Shown here piece after piece: positions 56,611 to 64,000 of a stretch of 64,000 bases of DNA. Source of the stretch: Psychroserpens sp. Hel_I_66 (GTDB taxonomy: Bacteria > Bacteroidota > Bacteroidia > Flavobacteriales > Flavobacteriaceae); contig NZ_JUGU01000001.1 of assembly GCF_000799465.1 (NCBI RefSeq), forward strand, positions 496,001 to 560,000. The letters are read 5' to 3'. The first letter of the stretch is position 1. Each line of letters opens with the position of its first letter. A program made the translations under genes and the position numbers. The notes under the pieces were generated by a model. That model was not told where the DNA came from. It did no database searches and saw nothing but the letters and a program-made list of their open reading frames with translations.

Positions 56611-57431
56611 TAGATAGTTACAGAAATTTGATCTTTAAACATTACAGCATACAGGAAGCCAATTATCACAACTAAGAGACCTAAAAGTACTAATAGAAAA
56701 CTAAAAAGAACCATAACTAAGACGAAGTGAGCAAAAGCTTCTAAAAAAGATACGTCAAAAACTCTTTTGAGTACGTAAAACAGATATATAAATAATAGTA
56801 TAGAAACAAAACCAGAGATCAATAAGTAATTAAATCCAAAACATAAGAAGAAAATACTAAGGATAGCGGTAACGATTATAATTTGAGCATTATAGTACAA
56901 GTTTAAAACCAAATGCTCTGTAAAGTTATAATTCTTTGACGGTTTAATTATTTTGTATGCTAACCAGGTAGCCACGGTATACACAGGCACGGTTAATATA
57001 TAAATCAAACTCTGATACCTGTTAACTTCTTCAAAACTAGAAAACGGATTATTGGTTAATGCGTTACCATTCGTTTTGGTAGCTTTTTCTAGAGAAGTTA
57101 AAAAATCAAATGTATGTTCCAGATCTTCACTAAAAAAAGTATTCATTAAAAATACTTGAATCCCAACAAGTGTCAATGCTATTGCAAAATACTGTATGAC
57201 ATTGATGTATTTTTTTCTTATGCCATCAATAAATCCACATATTACAGTTTCGGGTTGTGTACAAAGATGAATGAATGTTTTTAAAAAAGTATTATCGATA
57301 TTTAAGAATTGTAGACTTACATCTTGCCATATACTTTTTAAGGTCAACCGTTTTCTTACAACTTTAGCTCCACAAAAAGAGCAATAATTAATTTGATGGT
57401 CTAAAATTGTATTACAGTTTTTACAGTTCAT
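56610..57431 (-). CDS. DUF3667 protein (zinc ribbon + membrane helices), copy 1
   Basis: 273 residues, same build as the downstream paralogue: Cys3, Cys6, Cys17, Cys20 zinc ribbon, a TLKSIWQDVSLQFLNIDNTFL segment and about five membrane helices. The copies are diverged, so the duplication is not recent. It starts 1 bp after the cdaA stop, so it is in one operon with the c-di-AMP synthase. Confidence 0.85.
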   Translation of the reverse strand: MNCKNCNTILDHQINYCSFCGAKVVRKRLTLKSIWQDVSLQFLNIDNTFLKTFIHLCTQPETVICGFIDGIRKKYINVIQYFAIALTLVGIQVFLMNTFFSEDLEHTFDFLTSLEKATKTNGNALTNNPFSSFEEVNRYQSLIYILTVPVYTVATWLAYKIIKPSKNYNFTEHLVLNLYYNAQIIIVTAILSIFFLCFGFNYLLISGFVSILLFIYLFYVLKRVFDVSFLEAFAHFVLVMVLFSFLLVLLGLLVVIIGFLYAVMFKDQISVTI

Positions 57432-57432
57432 C

Positions 57433-58215
57433 TTAGGTCAAATCTGTATAAAGTAAAGCTGTAAGTTCATTTATATCTTCAAAGATGACAAATTCACCGT
57501 TTTTTAGATATGATATTTGTCCGGTTTCTTCACTAACAGCGAGAGCAAGGGCATCTGTTTTCTCAGTTATACCAACAGCTGCACGATGACGAAGTCCAAA
57601 ACGCTGTGGTATGTTTTGTTCATTGCTAACAGGAAGTATGACACGCGTTGCTTTAACCGTATTGTTTTCTATAATAACTGCACCATCGTGTAAAGGACTG
57701 TTTTTAAAAAAGATACTTTCAATGATGGGTTGTGTGACTTTTATATTCATTGCGTCACCAGTATTGATCAAAAAGTCGAGATTGTTGTTGCGTTCTATTA
57801 CGATAAGTGCACCAGTTCTAGATTGTCCCATTTTCTCACATGCATTAACTATGGCATTGATATCTGTTTCGGTTTCCGATTCGGTTTTTAGAAATTTCAT
57901 TTTCTTAAAAAACTTACCGCTCCCACTCAAATTTGTGGAGCCAACCATTAATAGAAATTTTCGTATTTCTGGTTGAAAAACAACAATTAGGGCAATGATC
58001 CCAACTTTTATAAAGCCATCAAAAATACGATGGAGCATAAACATGTCTAGAAAATCGGTGACTCTCCAAACAAGATATATAATGATGATACCAATAAAAA
58101 TATTGACAGCTACTGTGCCCTTAACCAGTTTGTAGATATAATAGAGAAGTATAGCGACGAGAAAAACGTCGATGAAGTCTATAATACCAAAATCCCAAAA
58201 TTTGAATTTATCCAA
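57433..58215 (-). CDS. cdaA: Diadenylate cyclase CdaA (c-di-AMP synthase)
   Basis: 260 residues. Three membrane helices (about 12-30, 36-52, 68-82) precede a DisA_N diadenylate cyclase domain (about 120-240) with the catalytic DGA at 177-179 (LHDGAVII) and RHR at 209-211 (GLRHRAAVG). It joins two ATP into c-di-AMP, a messenger for potassium, osmotic and wall homeostasis. The usual regulators CdaR and GlmM are not adjacent. Instead two DUF3667 genes follow without a gap. Confidence 0.95.
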   Translation of the reverse strand: MDKFKFWDFGIIDFIDVFLVAILLYYIYKLVKGTVAVNIFIGIIIIYLVWRVTDFLDMFMLHRIFDGFIKVGIIALIVVFQPEIRKFLLMVGSTNLSGSGKFFKKMKFLKTESETETDINAIVNACEKMGQSRTGALIVIERNNNLDFLINTGDAMNIKVTQPIIESIFFKNSPLHDGAVIIENNTVKATRVILPVSNEQNIPQRFGLRHRAAVGITEKTDALALAVSEETGQISYLKNGEFVIFEDINELTALLYTDLT

Positions 58216-58279
58216 TGGTTAGTGTTTGTGTAAATTTAACAAAATATGGTTAATAAATAAACTCATTTTTTTTTCTGAA

Positions 58280-59101
58280 TTATTTTAATTTTTGAGTTAA
58301 TCTAATACATTCCATAGCCTCCTTTACATCGTGAACCCTCAAAATATTAGCACCCTTTTGCAAGGCGATGGTATTGAGAACAGTGGTTCCGTTTAGTGCA
58401 TCTTCCGCAGAAAAATTCAAGGTTTTGTAAATCATGGATTTTCTTGAGAGTCCTGCAAGAATTGGTAAATCGGTCATTTTCAAAAGTTCTAATTTGTTGA
58501 GTAGCTCATAATTTTGCTCGATTGTTTTTGCGAATCCAAAACCAGGATCTATAATTAAATCGACAATTCCTAATTGCCTGGCTTTAGTGATACGTTCAGG
58601 AAAATAAAACAAAATATCTTTCACCAGATTATCGTAATCCGTTAGGTTTTGCATCGTTTTAGGATTTCCTCTCATGTGCATCATAATGTAGGGCACGTGA
58701 AGTGCAGCAACGGTTTCAAGCATGTTATCATCCAAAAGACCTGCAGAAATATCGTTGACCATGCAAGCGCCATTAGCAACAGCTTGTTTTGCAACCTCGC
58801 TTCTAAAAGTATCTATGGAAATGAGCGTGTCGGGATATTCATTTAAAATCAATTCAATTATCGGGATTACACGATGCAACTCTTCATCTACCGAAACATC
58901 ATCTGCATCAGGCCTAGAACTATAGCCACCAACATCAATAAAAGTCGCACCTTGGTCTGTCATTGTTTTTACTTGACTTACAATTGCCATTTTGTTTTGA
59001 TAATGTCCACCATCATAAAAAGAGTCTGGTGTGACGTTGAGGATACCCATTATTTTGGGCATTGATAAATCTATAAGTGTGCCTTTGCAATTGATGGTCA
59101 T
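58280..59101 (-). CDS. folP: Dihydropteroate synthase
   Basis: 273 residues, TIM barrel. FolP joins p-aminobenzoate to dihydropterin pyrophosphate in folate synthesis and is the sulfonamide target. Motifs seen: MGILNVTPDSFYDGG near 17, IDVGGYSSRPDA near 56 and DLIIDPGFGFAKT near 186. It lies 64 bp upstream of cdaA on the same strand and may share its transcript. Confidence 0.97.
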   Translation of the reverse strand: MTINCKGTLIDLSMPKIMGILNVTPDSFYDGGHYQNKMAIVSQVKTMTDQGATFIDVGGYSSRPDADDVSVDEELHRVIPIIELILNEYPDTLISIDTFRSEVAKQAVANGACMVNDISAGLLDDNMLETVAALHVPYIMMHMRGNPKTMQNLTDYDNLVKDILFYFPERITKARQLGIVDLIIDPGFGFAKTIEQNYELLNKLELLKMTDLPILAGLSRKSMIYKTLNFSAEDALNGTTVLNTIALQKGANILRVHDVKEAMECIRLTQKLK

Positions 59102-59229
59102 AAATCTGAGAATAATTTAGAAATGAAGATTCAAAGGTGTTATAAACTCATAAAAATTTTGAATTTGGAACATTCAACTTTGAACTCTGAACTATTTAAG
59201 CGAAATTTACGGAAAATTAAATGTTTTAA

Positions 59230-59769
59230 ATGCAAGATACTTCAAAACAATATGATGCAGTAATTTCAACCTGCAGAAGTCTTTTTATAAATAAAATGAA
59301 AGACTACGGAAGCGCATGGAGAATTTTAAGATTACCATCTTTAACCGATCAAATTTTTATAAAAGCTCAACGTATTAGAGGTCTGCAACAAAATAGTGAA
59401 CGCAAAGTTGATGAAGGAGAGGTTAGTGAATTTATTGGTATAATAAATTATTGTACCATGGCTTTGGTGCAGTTAGATAAGGGCGTCGTTGAGCAACCAG
59501 ATTTGTCTTTGGAAGAAGCTACATCTCTATACGATGAGAAAATTAAGGTTACTAAAAAATTAATGATGGATAAAAACCATGATTATGGTGAAGCCTGGAG
59601 AGATATGCGCGTGAGTAGTTTAACCGATTTGATTTTACAGAAATTATTACGTGTTAAGCAAATTGAAGACAACGCAGGAAAAACAATCGTAAGCGAAGGG
59701 ATTGATGCTAATTATCAGGATATGATTAATTATGCAGTTTTTGCCTTAATCCATCTCAATAATAAGTAA
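59230..59769 (+). CDS. DUF1599 protein with internal duplication
   Basis: 179 residues made of two similar halves: KDYGSAWRILRLPSLTDQI (about 23-41) and HDYGEAWRDMRVSSLTDLI (about 118-136) are clear copies of the DUF1599 domain, which is grouped with nucleotide-modification-associated domains. No catalytic activity is established. Single gene, divergent from folP. Confidence 0.85.
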   Translation: MQDTSKQYDAVISTCRSLFINKMKDYGSAWRILRLPSLTDQIFIKAQRIRGLQQNSERKVDEGEVSEFIGIINYCTMALVQLDKGVVEQPDLSLEEATSLYDEKIKVTKKLMMDKNHDYGEAWRDMRVSSLTDLILQKLLRVKQIEDNAGKTIVSEGIDANYQDMINYAVFALIHLNNK

Positions 59770-59771
59770 TT

Positions 59772-59843
59772 TGTCATTCCTGATAATGCAGGAGTCCAAA
59801 AAAAATAATAACTAATTAGATTCCTGCTTTTGCAGGAAAGACA
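59772..59843. repeat. REP/MITE-like palindromic element, 72 bp
   Basis: Begins TGTC and ends GACA. It has two small dyads: ATTCCTG..TGCAGGA in the left part and TTCCTGC-TTTT-GCAGGAA in the right part, which are inverted relative to each other. It lies between two genes and has no ORF. One copy only in this window. Confidence 0.6.
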
Positions 59844-59852
59844 GAAAAACAC

Positions 59853-60950
59853 ATGAAAGCACTAGTTAACATTTGTAGAATCCTGGTTGGAGGATTATTT
59901 GTTTTTTCAGGATTTATAAAATTGAATGACCCTTTAGGATTCTCTTACAAACTTCAAGAATATTTTAGTTATGACGTTTTAGATATTCCTTCTTTAACGC
60001 CTTACGCTTTGGGAATTGCAGTTTTTGTAGTGGTGTTTGAAGTCGTTTTAGGTGTCTTTTTACTAATAGGCTATAAACCAAAATTTACGATGTGGAGTTT
60101 ATTGGCTATGATTGTATTCTTTACATTTTTAACGTTTTACGCAGCATATTTTGAAAAAGTTAAAGATTGTGGATGTTTTGGTGATTTCTTAAAATTATCG
60201 CCTTGGCAGTCCTTCTGGAAAGATGTCGCACTACTTGTCATGATCATTATACTGTTTATTGGTCAGAGACATATAAAACCGTTGTTGAGTAGATTCGGTC
60301 TTACGCTAACTGCATTATTAAGTTTTATAGTATGTTTATGGTTTGGGTACCATGTTTTGATGCATTTGCCAACTTTTGATTTTAGAGCATATAAAGTAGG
60401 GGACAACCTGCAGGAAAACATGAAATTACCAGCAGATGCTCAAAAAGCTATCACAGATTATACGTGGACTTATACTATTAATGGAGAAGAAAAAACTTTG
60501 ACCGATAGAGGTCGCGGACCAAAGGAATATGACAAAATCATTGGTGTAGACACAAAAGTCGTTGAAGAAGGTGATGTGCCTAAAATTCAGGATTTCTCAA
60601 TAGAGTCTGATGATGAAGATTTGACCCAGCAATTTCTAGAAGTAGAAAAATTGGTTATGATTGTATCCTACAGTTTAGAAAAAGCAGAAGTTGATGGCAT
60701 GCAAAAACTAAAAGCCATGGCAGACGAAGCACAAAGGAAAGGTTATACTGTAATTGGTTTAACAGCATCTGGTGAGGCCAAGAAAAAAGAAGTTAGAAAA
60801 ACCTATAATTTGGATTTTGATTTTTATCTATGTGACGAAAAAGTATTAAAAACAATAGTGAGAGCAAATCCAGGAGTTGTTGTTTTACGAAAAGGTACAG
60901 TAACACAAAAAGTGCATTGGAACGATCTTGAAGATCTTGAATTTGAGTGA
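59853..60950 (+). CDS. BT_3928-family protein: DoxX/MauE-like membrane part + thioredoxin-like part
   Basis: 365 residues. The first half has four membrane helices of DoxX/MauE type with GGLFVFSGFIKLNDPLGFSYKLQEYF near 14-39 and KDCGCFGDFLKLSPWQSFWKD near 106-126. A further helix near 150-170 leads to a soluble part (about 190-365) with a thioredoxin-like order of strands (LVMIVSYSLEKAE, YTVIGLTAS) but no CXXC. Probably involved in envelope redox or an electron-transfer partner; not proven. Confidence 0.85.
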   Translation: MKALVNICRILVGGLFVFSGFIKLNDPLGFSYKLQEYFSYDVLDIPSLTPYALGIAVFVVVFEVVLGVFLLIGYKPKFTMWSLLAMIVFFTFLTFYAAYFEKVKDCGCFGDFLKLSPWQSFWKDVALLVMIIILFIGQRHIKPLLSRFGLTLTALLSFIVCLWFGYHVLMHLPTFDFRAYKVGDNLQENMKLPADAQKAITDYTWTYTINGEEKTLTDRGRGPKEYDKIIGVDTKVVEEGDVPKIQDFSIESDDEDLTQQFLEVEKLVMIVSYSLEKAEVDGMQKLKAMADEAQRKGYTVIGLTASGEAKKKEVRKTYNLDFDFYLCDEKVLKTIVRANPGVVVLRKGTVTQKVHWNDLEDLEFE

Positions 60951-61035
60951 TCAGTCAAAGAAGTTTAAGTCACGAGCTCAGTTACTTCCTTCATCTGGAG
61001 GGAATTAATAGAGAGAAATTAATAATAAATAGCAC

Positions 61036-62112
61036 CTGATAAAATACATCCTAAATAAAACCTTTTACGCGTTACTTACACTTTTTGGTGTGGTCACAGT
61101 TATTTTTCTACTTTTTAATGTTTTGGGAGGTGATCCTGCACAAATGATGTTAGGTCAAAATGAAGACAGCGAGCAAATTGCAGCAGTCAAGGCCAAATAT
61201 GGGTTTGATAAACCAATTGGCACACAATATTTATATTATCTAAATGACTTATCTCCAATCTCATTTCATTCTACAAACCCAACAGATTATACATTCTTGA
61301 GTGAGGGCAAATATACAGCAACACATCTGTTTACCTTCGGAAAATCAACTACCGTTATTAAATTCCCATATCTAAGAGAATCCTTTGCCAAACAAGGTAA
61401 AAAAGTATCACAGGTTATTGGAGAAACCTTACCAAACACAGCAGTTTTAGCAGTATCTGCAATCGTAATCGCAATAGTTTTAGGTATTATCTTCGGAATC
61501 ATATCTGCACTCTACAAAGACCAATGGGTAGATAAAACCATCCAAATTTTTAGTACTTTGGGCATGAGCGTACCGTCTTTTTTCAGTGCCATATTATTTG
61601 CGTGGTTTTTTGGATTTGTATTGCACAAATACACCAATTTAGAAATGACCGGAAGTTTGTACGAACTTGATGACTTTGGTGAGAAATCACATATCAAGTG
61701 GAAAAACCTCATATTACCAGCAATTGTTTTAGGGATTCGTCCCTTAGCAGTAGTCATTCAGTTGATGCGAAATTCACTCTTAGAAGTATTTAACCAAGAT
61801 TATATTAGAACCGCGAGAGCAAAAGGGCTCAGCGAATTTCAGATTATAAAAAAACACGCAGTAAAAAATGCTTTGAATCCTGTAGTTACAGCAATATCAG
61901 GTTGGTTCGCATCCATGCTGGCAGGCGCAGTATTTGTAGAGTATATTTTTGGATGGAACGGTCTTGGTAAAGAAATAGTGAATGCTTTAAATACATTAGA
62001 TTTACCAGTGATTATGGGATCTGTATTGGTAATTGCAGTTTTGTTTATTATCATTAATATCTTTGTCGATGTTATTTACGGGTGGTTAGATCCAAAAGTG
62101 AAATTAGAGTAA
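61036..62112 (+). CDS. DppB/OppB-type ABC transporter permease, non-ATG start
   Basis: 358 residues if started at CTG 61036. The frame opens after a stop at 61030, and the conserved first helix is encoded from LIKYILNKTFYALLTLFG onward, before the first GTG at 61090. No ATG, GTG or TTG lies in that interval, so CTG (or the next codon, ATA) must start it. The permease has six helices and the inner-membrane EAA loop RTARAKGLSEFQIIKKHAVKNAL near 255. It moves peptides or nickel-like cargo, but the binding protein, second permease and ATPases are not nearby. Confidence 0.88.
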   Translation: MIKYILNKTFYALLTLFGVVTVIFLLFNVLGGDPAQMMLGQNEDSEQIAAVKAKYGFDKPIGTQYLYYLNDLSPISFHSTNPTDYTFLSEGKYTATHLFTFGKSTTVIKFPYLRESFAKQGKKVSQVIGETLPNTAVLAVSAIVIAIVLGIIFGIISALYKDQWVDKTIQIFSTLGMSVPSFFSAILFAWFFGFVLHKYTNLEMTGSLYELDDFGEKSHIKWKNLILPAIVLGIRPLAVVIQLMRNSLLEVFNQDYIRTARAKGLSEFQIIKKHAVKNALNPVVTAISGWFASMLAGAVFVEYIFGWNGLGKEIVNALNTLDLPVIMGSVLVIAVLFIIINIFVDVIYGWLDPKVKLE

Positions 62113-62179
62113 CACATTTGTGAGAAGGCAGAAAGAATATAAGTAATCGTTAGAAACTAAGCAGGAAAATAAAGTAACA

Positions 62180-62671
62180 ATGAAAAAAATAATATACCTA
62201 GCATTTTTAGCTTTTTGCATCACAAATTGTGAAGCGCAAAAGGAACCAAAACAATTTTCAACAATTGCATTACAAGAGAATTTTGTAAATCTTGACGGTG
62301 AAAAAGTCAGCTTGAAATCTATCTTAGAGACCTATAAAGGGCAAACCGTTTTAATAGATGTCTGGGCAAGTTGGTGTAGAGATTGTATTGTTGGATTTCC
62401 AGATGTAAAAGCGTTACAAAACGAATTTACAGATATTAAATATGTATTTTTATCAATGGATAAAAGCCAGAAAAGCTGGAAGAACGGAATAAAAAAATAT
62501 GATATCACAGGAGAGCATTTCTTTATGCCAAAAGGTTGGGACAGCGTTTTTAGTGATTTTGTAGGATTGGACTGGGTACCAAGATACATGGTAATTGATA
62601 GTGAAAGCAATATCAAATTATTTAGGGCAATAAAAGCAAGTGACCCAAAAATAAAAGAACATTTAAAATAA
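62180..62671 (+). CDS. TlpA-like thioredoxin-fold lipoprotein
   Basis: 163 residues. A signal ending ITNC predicts a lipidated Cys17. Residues about 28-160 are a TlpA/ResA-like thioredoxin domain with the redox pair Cys66-Arg-Asp-Cys69 (WASWCRDC) and the cis-proline loop WVPRYMVID. It probably reduces or oxidises envelope disulfides. tpiA follows 34 bp later and may share its transcript. Confidence 0.9.
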   Translation: MKKIIYLAFLAFCITNCEAQKEPKQFSTIALQENFVNLDGEKVSLKSILETYKGQTVLIDVWASWCRDCIVGFPDVKALQNEFTDIKYVFLSMDKSQKSWKNGIKKYDITGEHFFMPKGWDSVFSDFVGLDWVPRYMVIDSESNIKLFRAIKASDPKIKEHLK

Positions 62672-62705
62672 ATTAATTTCTTCGGAAACATATAATACCA
62701 ATACA

Positions 62706-63458
62706 ATGAGAAAACATATAGTTGCAGGAAACTGGAAAATGAATAACGATTTGGCTCAAACCCAAACATTAATTTCAGAATTAAAGAAACAATCAAAAAC
62801 TTCAAATGCAGAAGTCATGATTGCACCATCATACACCAACCTTTGGCCTGCGTTTCAAGCAACAAGAGAAGAAGGTGAAATTGAGGTTGTTGCACAAAAC
62901 ATGCATTTTGCAGAAAACGGAGCATATACAGGAGAAGTGAACGCAAGTATGTTAAAAAGTATTGGCATTAAAACCGTAATTTTAGGTCATAGTGAACGTC
63001 GTGCATATTATAACGAAACCGATGATTCTCTTGCTAAAAAAGTAGATGCAGCTCTAGCAAACGACATGAGAATTATTTTCTGTTTTGGAGAAGAATTACA
63101 AGATCGTAAAGCTGGAAACGAAGAAAACATAGTAGAATCACAAATTAAAAATGCGCTTTTTCATTTAGACGCTTCGGCATTTAAACATATCATTCTGGCT
63201 TACGAGCCCGTTTGGGCAATTGGTACTGGCGAAACTGCGAGTCCTGAGCAAGCACAGAATATGCACGCATTTATTAGAAAAACATTAGCTACAAAATATG
63301 GTGACGATGTCGCAAACTCTGTATCCATTCTTTATGGAGGCAGTGTAAAGCCAAACAACGCCAAAGAGATTTTTGGAAAGCCAGACGTTGATGGCGGACT
63401 CATTGGTGGAGCATCCTTAAAAGCAGAGGATTTCTATGCGATTGTAAACGCGTTTTAA
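62706..63458 (+). CDS. tpiA: Triosephosphate isomerase
   Basis: 250 residues. TpiA interconverts dihydroxyacetone phosphate and glyceraldehyde 3-phosphate. Catalytic residues are in view: Lys in GNWKMN (about 11), His in ILGHSERR (about 95), Glu in AYEPVWAIGTG (about 168) and the phosphate loop YGGSVKPNN near 211. Full length with no oddity. Confidence 0.98.
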   Translation: MRKHIVAGNWKMNNDLAQTQTLISELKKQSKTSNAEVMIAPSYTNLWPAFQATREEGEIEVVAQNMHFAENGAYTGEVNASMLKSIGIKTVILGHSERRAYYNETDDSLAKKVDAALANDMRIIFCFGEELQDRKAGNEENIVESQIKNALFHLDASAFKHIILAYEPVWAIGTGETASPEQAQNMHAFIRKTLATKYGDDVANSVSILYGGSVKPNNAKEIFGKPDVDGGLIGGASLKAEDFYAIVNAF

Positions 63459-63495
63459 AAATTGCTTATCTTTTACTTCTCTAAAATAGAAGTAT

Positions 63496-64000
63496 TTGAA
63501 TTATAATATATATAACAGCATCATTTTAGCAGGCGTTATTCAAGGTCTCATATTTGGTGCTGTTGTTTTTTTGTCTGAAAAATATAATCACAAAAGCGTC
63601 TATTTTTTAGCAACAATAATAGTGACATATTCATTTAATAATCTACAGTATTATTTTGTAGACATTGGTTTAATCGATTATGATACCTTTTTTAAATACT
63701 ACTACTTTCCTTGGGCAGAATTAGTCCCTGCATTGTTGTATTTTTATGTTTTGAGTTTTTTATTTCCTGAGAATAAAAACAGTAAAAAATCGAAATGGCT
63801 TTTATCGCTTTTCGGCCTTCATTTTTTAATTAGTACAGTCTATAAAGTTTTAGTTAGGATAAATTCAAAGTCAGAATTTCTAGAACAATTAACTGGTGTT
63901 TTAAGATATTATTCTGCTTATTATGCAGAATTAGTCACAGGATTATTAGGTATTTGCATATTGGTTATTTTATTCTTTAAGATAAAAATCTATCAGAAAA
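63496..64000 (+). CDS. Membrane AraC-type regulator, N-terminal part, 3' end outside window
   Basis: 168 codons open to the right edge from TTG 63496. The in-frame stop at 63487 and absence of a nearby ATG make TTG the likely start. The visible part has about five membrane helices, with ILAGVIQGLIFGAVVFLSEK near 10-29, FNNLQYYFVDIGL near 48-60 and YYFPWAELVPALLYFYVLSF near 70-89. This pattern matches flavobacterial regulators that carry a membrane sensor followed by an AraC-type helix-turn-helix. The DNA-binding part would be beyond the window. Confidence 0.7.
   Translation, partial: MNYNIYNSIILAGVIQGLIFGAVVFLSEKYNHKSVYFLATIIVTYSFNNLQYYFVDIGLIDYDTFFKYYYFPWAELVPALLYFYVLSFLFPENKNSKKSKWLLSLFGLHFLISTVYKVLVRINSKSEFLEQLTGVLRYYSAYYAELVTGLLGICILVILFFKIKIYQK

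Larger units (their letters stand above)
3..62687. repeat. Dispersed octamer family TTCCGAAG / CTTCGGAA
   Basis: About 43 exact copies were counted by eye. TTCCGAAG begins at 3, 3234, 10501, 10822, 15100, 17137, 23756, 26653, 27868, 28718, 29038, 31572, 33317, 34863, 36876, 46045, 53149, 53205, 55381 and 56361. CTTCGGAA begins at 5091, 6544, 9575, 10254, 16817, 22376, 23638, 26269, 28495, 32216, 32246, 33266, 36172, 40464, 41649, 42348, 52338, 52621, 52653, 55816, 61335, 61491 and 62680. Roughly one copy is expected in both strands of 64 kb at about 33 percent GC. Many copies extend to TTTCCGAAGAAA, and four share ACATTTCCGAAGA (10818, 23752, 29034, 55377). About a dozen are intergenic. Function is unknown. 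Confidence 0.85.

Noticed and set aside
3..62687. Chi or KOPS-type polar motif as explanation of the octamer
   Set aside because: The copies are almost equally frequent on the two strands along the whole window, while such motifs are strand-biased.

Overview
The window is chromosomal DNA of a marine-type Flavobacteriaceae bacterium (Bacteroidota); the genus cannot be named from the sequence. Signs are the low GC, Bacteroidota promoters (TTG, about 19 nt, then TAnnTTTG) with no Shine-Dalgarno sites, a FecI/FecR/TonB-receptor module, a protein with a type IX secretion (T9SS) type B sorting domain, fused SecDF, a long disordered insert in Rho, archaeal/eukaryotic-type ProRS, and Bacteroidota families (DUF6588, DUF4293, DUF3667, BT_3928). 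I see no prophage, insertion sequence or CRISPR array.

Layout. 0-7.5 kb, minus strand: a truncated di-haem peroxidase, a collagen-like lipoprotein, a CutA-like protein and a sigma/anti-sigma/TonB-receptor unit. 7.7-17.9 kb: housekeeping and small metabolic genes (ffh, folD, rluF, YitT family, HerA-like ATPase, ridA, queE). 18.2-21.0 kb: a light-driven ion pump operon of a microbial rhodopsin with the N98-T102-Q109 motif of inward chloride pumps, a DUF2254 membrane protein and a Blh-type retinal-forming dioxygenase. 21-37 kb: DUF2911, asnB, gyrB, mdh, secDF, lgt, yidD, cysS, folE. 37-44.6 kb: a small secreted protein and a 2352-residue T9SS surface protein whose second half is a repeat array of much higher GC than the rest of the window. 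45-64 kb: FadL-like porin, low-complexity lipoprotein, proS, tRNA-Glu, rpsT, rho, truA, ABC exporter, a diadenylate cyclase operon with two DUF3667 paralogues, folP, a DoxX/thioredoxin-like protein, a DppB-type permease, a TlpA-like thioredoxin, tpiA and the start of a membrane AraC-type regulator.

Genes that appear to work together. Rhodopsin and Blh (retinal supply) form one transcription unit, and the DUF2254 gene between them is a candidate partner of the pump. The sigma/FecR/receptor genes should form a cell-surface signalling loop. The same two-box motif (GGGTAGG, 14 nt, AnnTGTT) lies before fecR, between the sigma gene and ffh, and before the giant surface-protein operon, which suggests one ECF sigma regulon.

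The main unexplained signals are an octamer (TTCCGAAG/CTTCGGAA) found about 43 times in 64 kb on both strands, the GC-rich repeat block in the giant gene, a small scar that re-supplies the end of yidD, and possible leader or small-RNA structures before gyrB and ffh.
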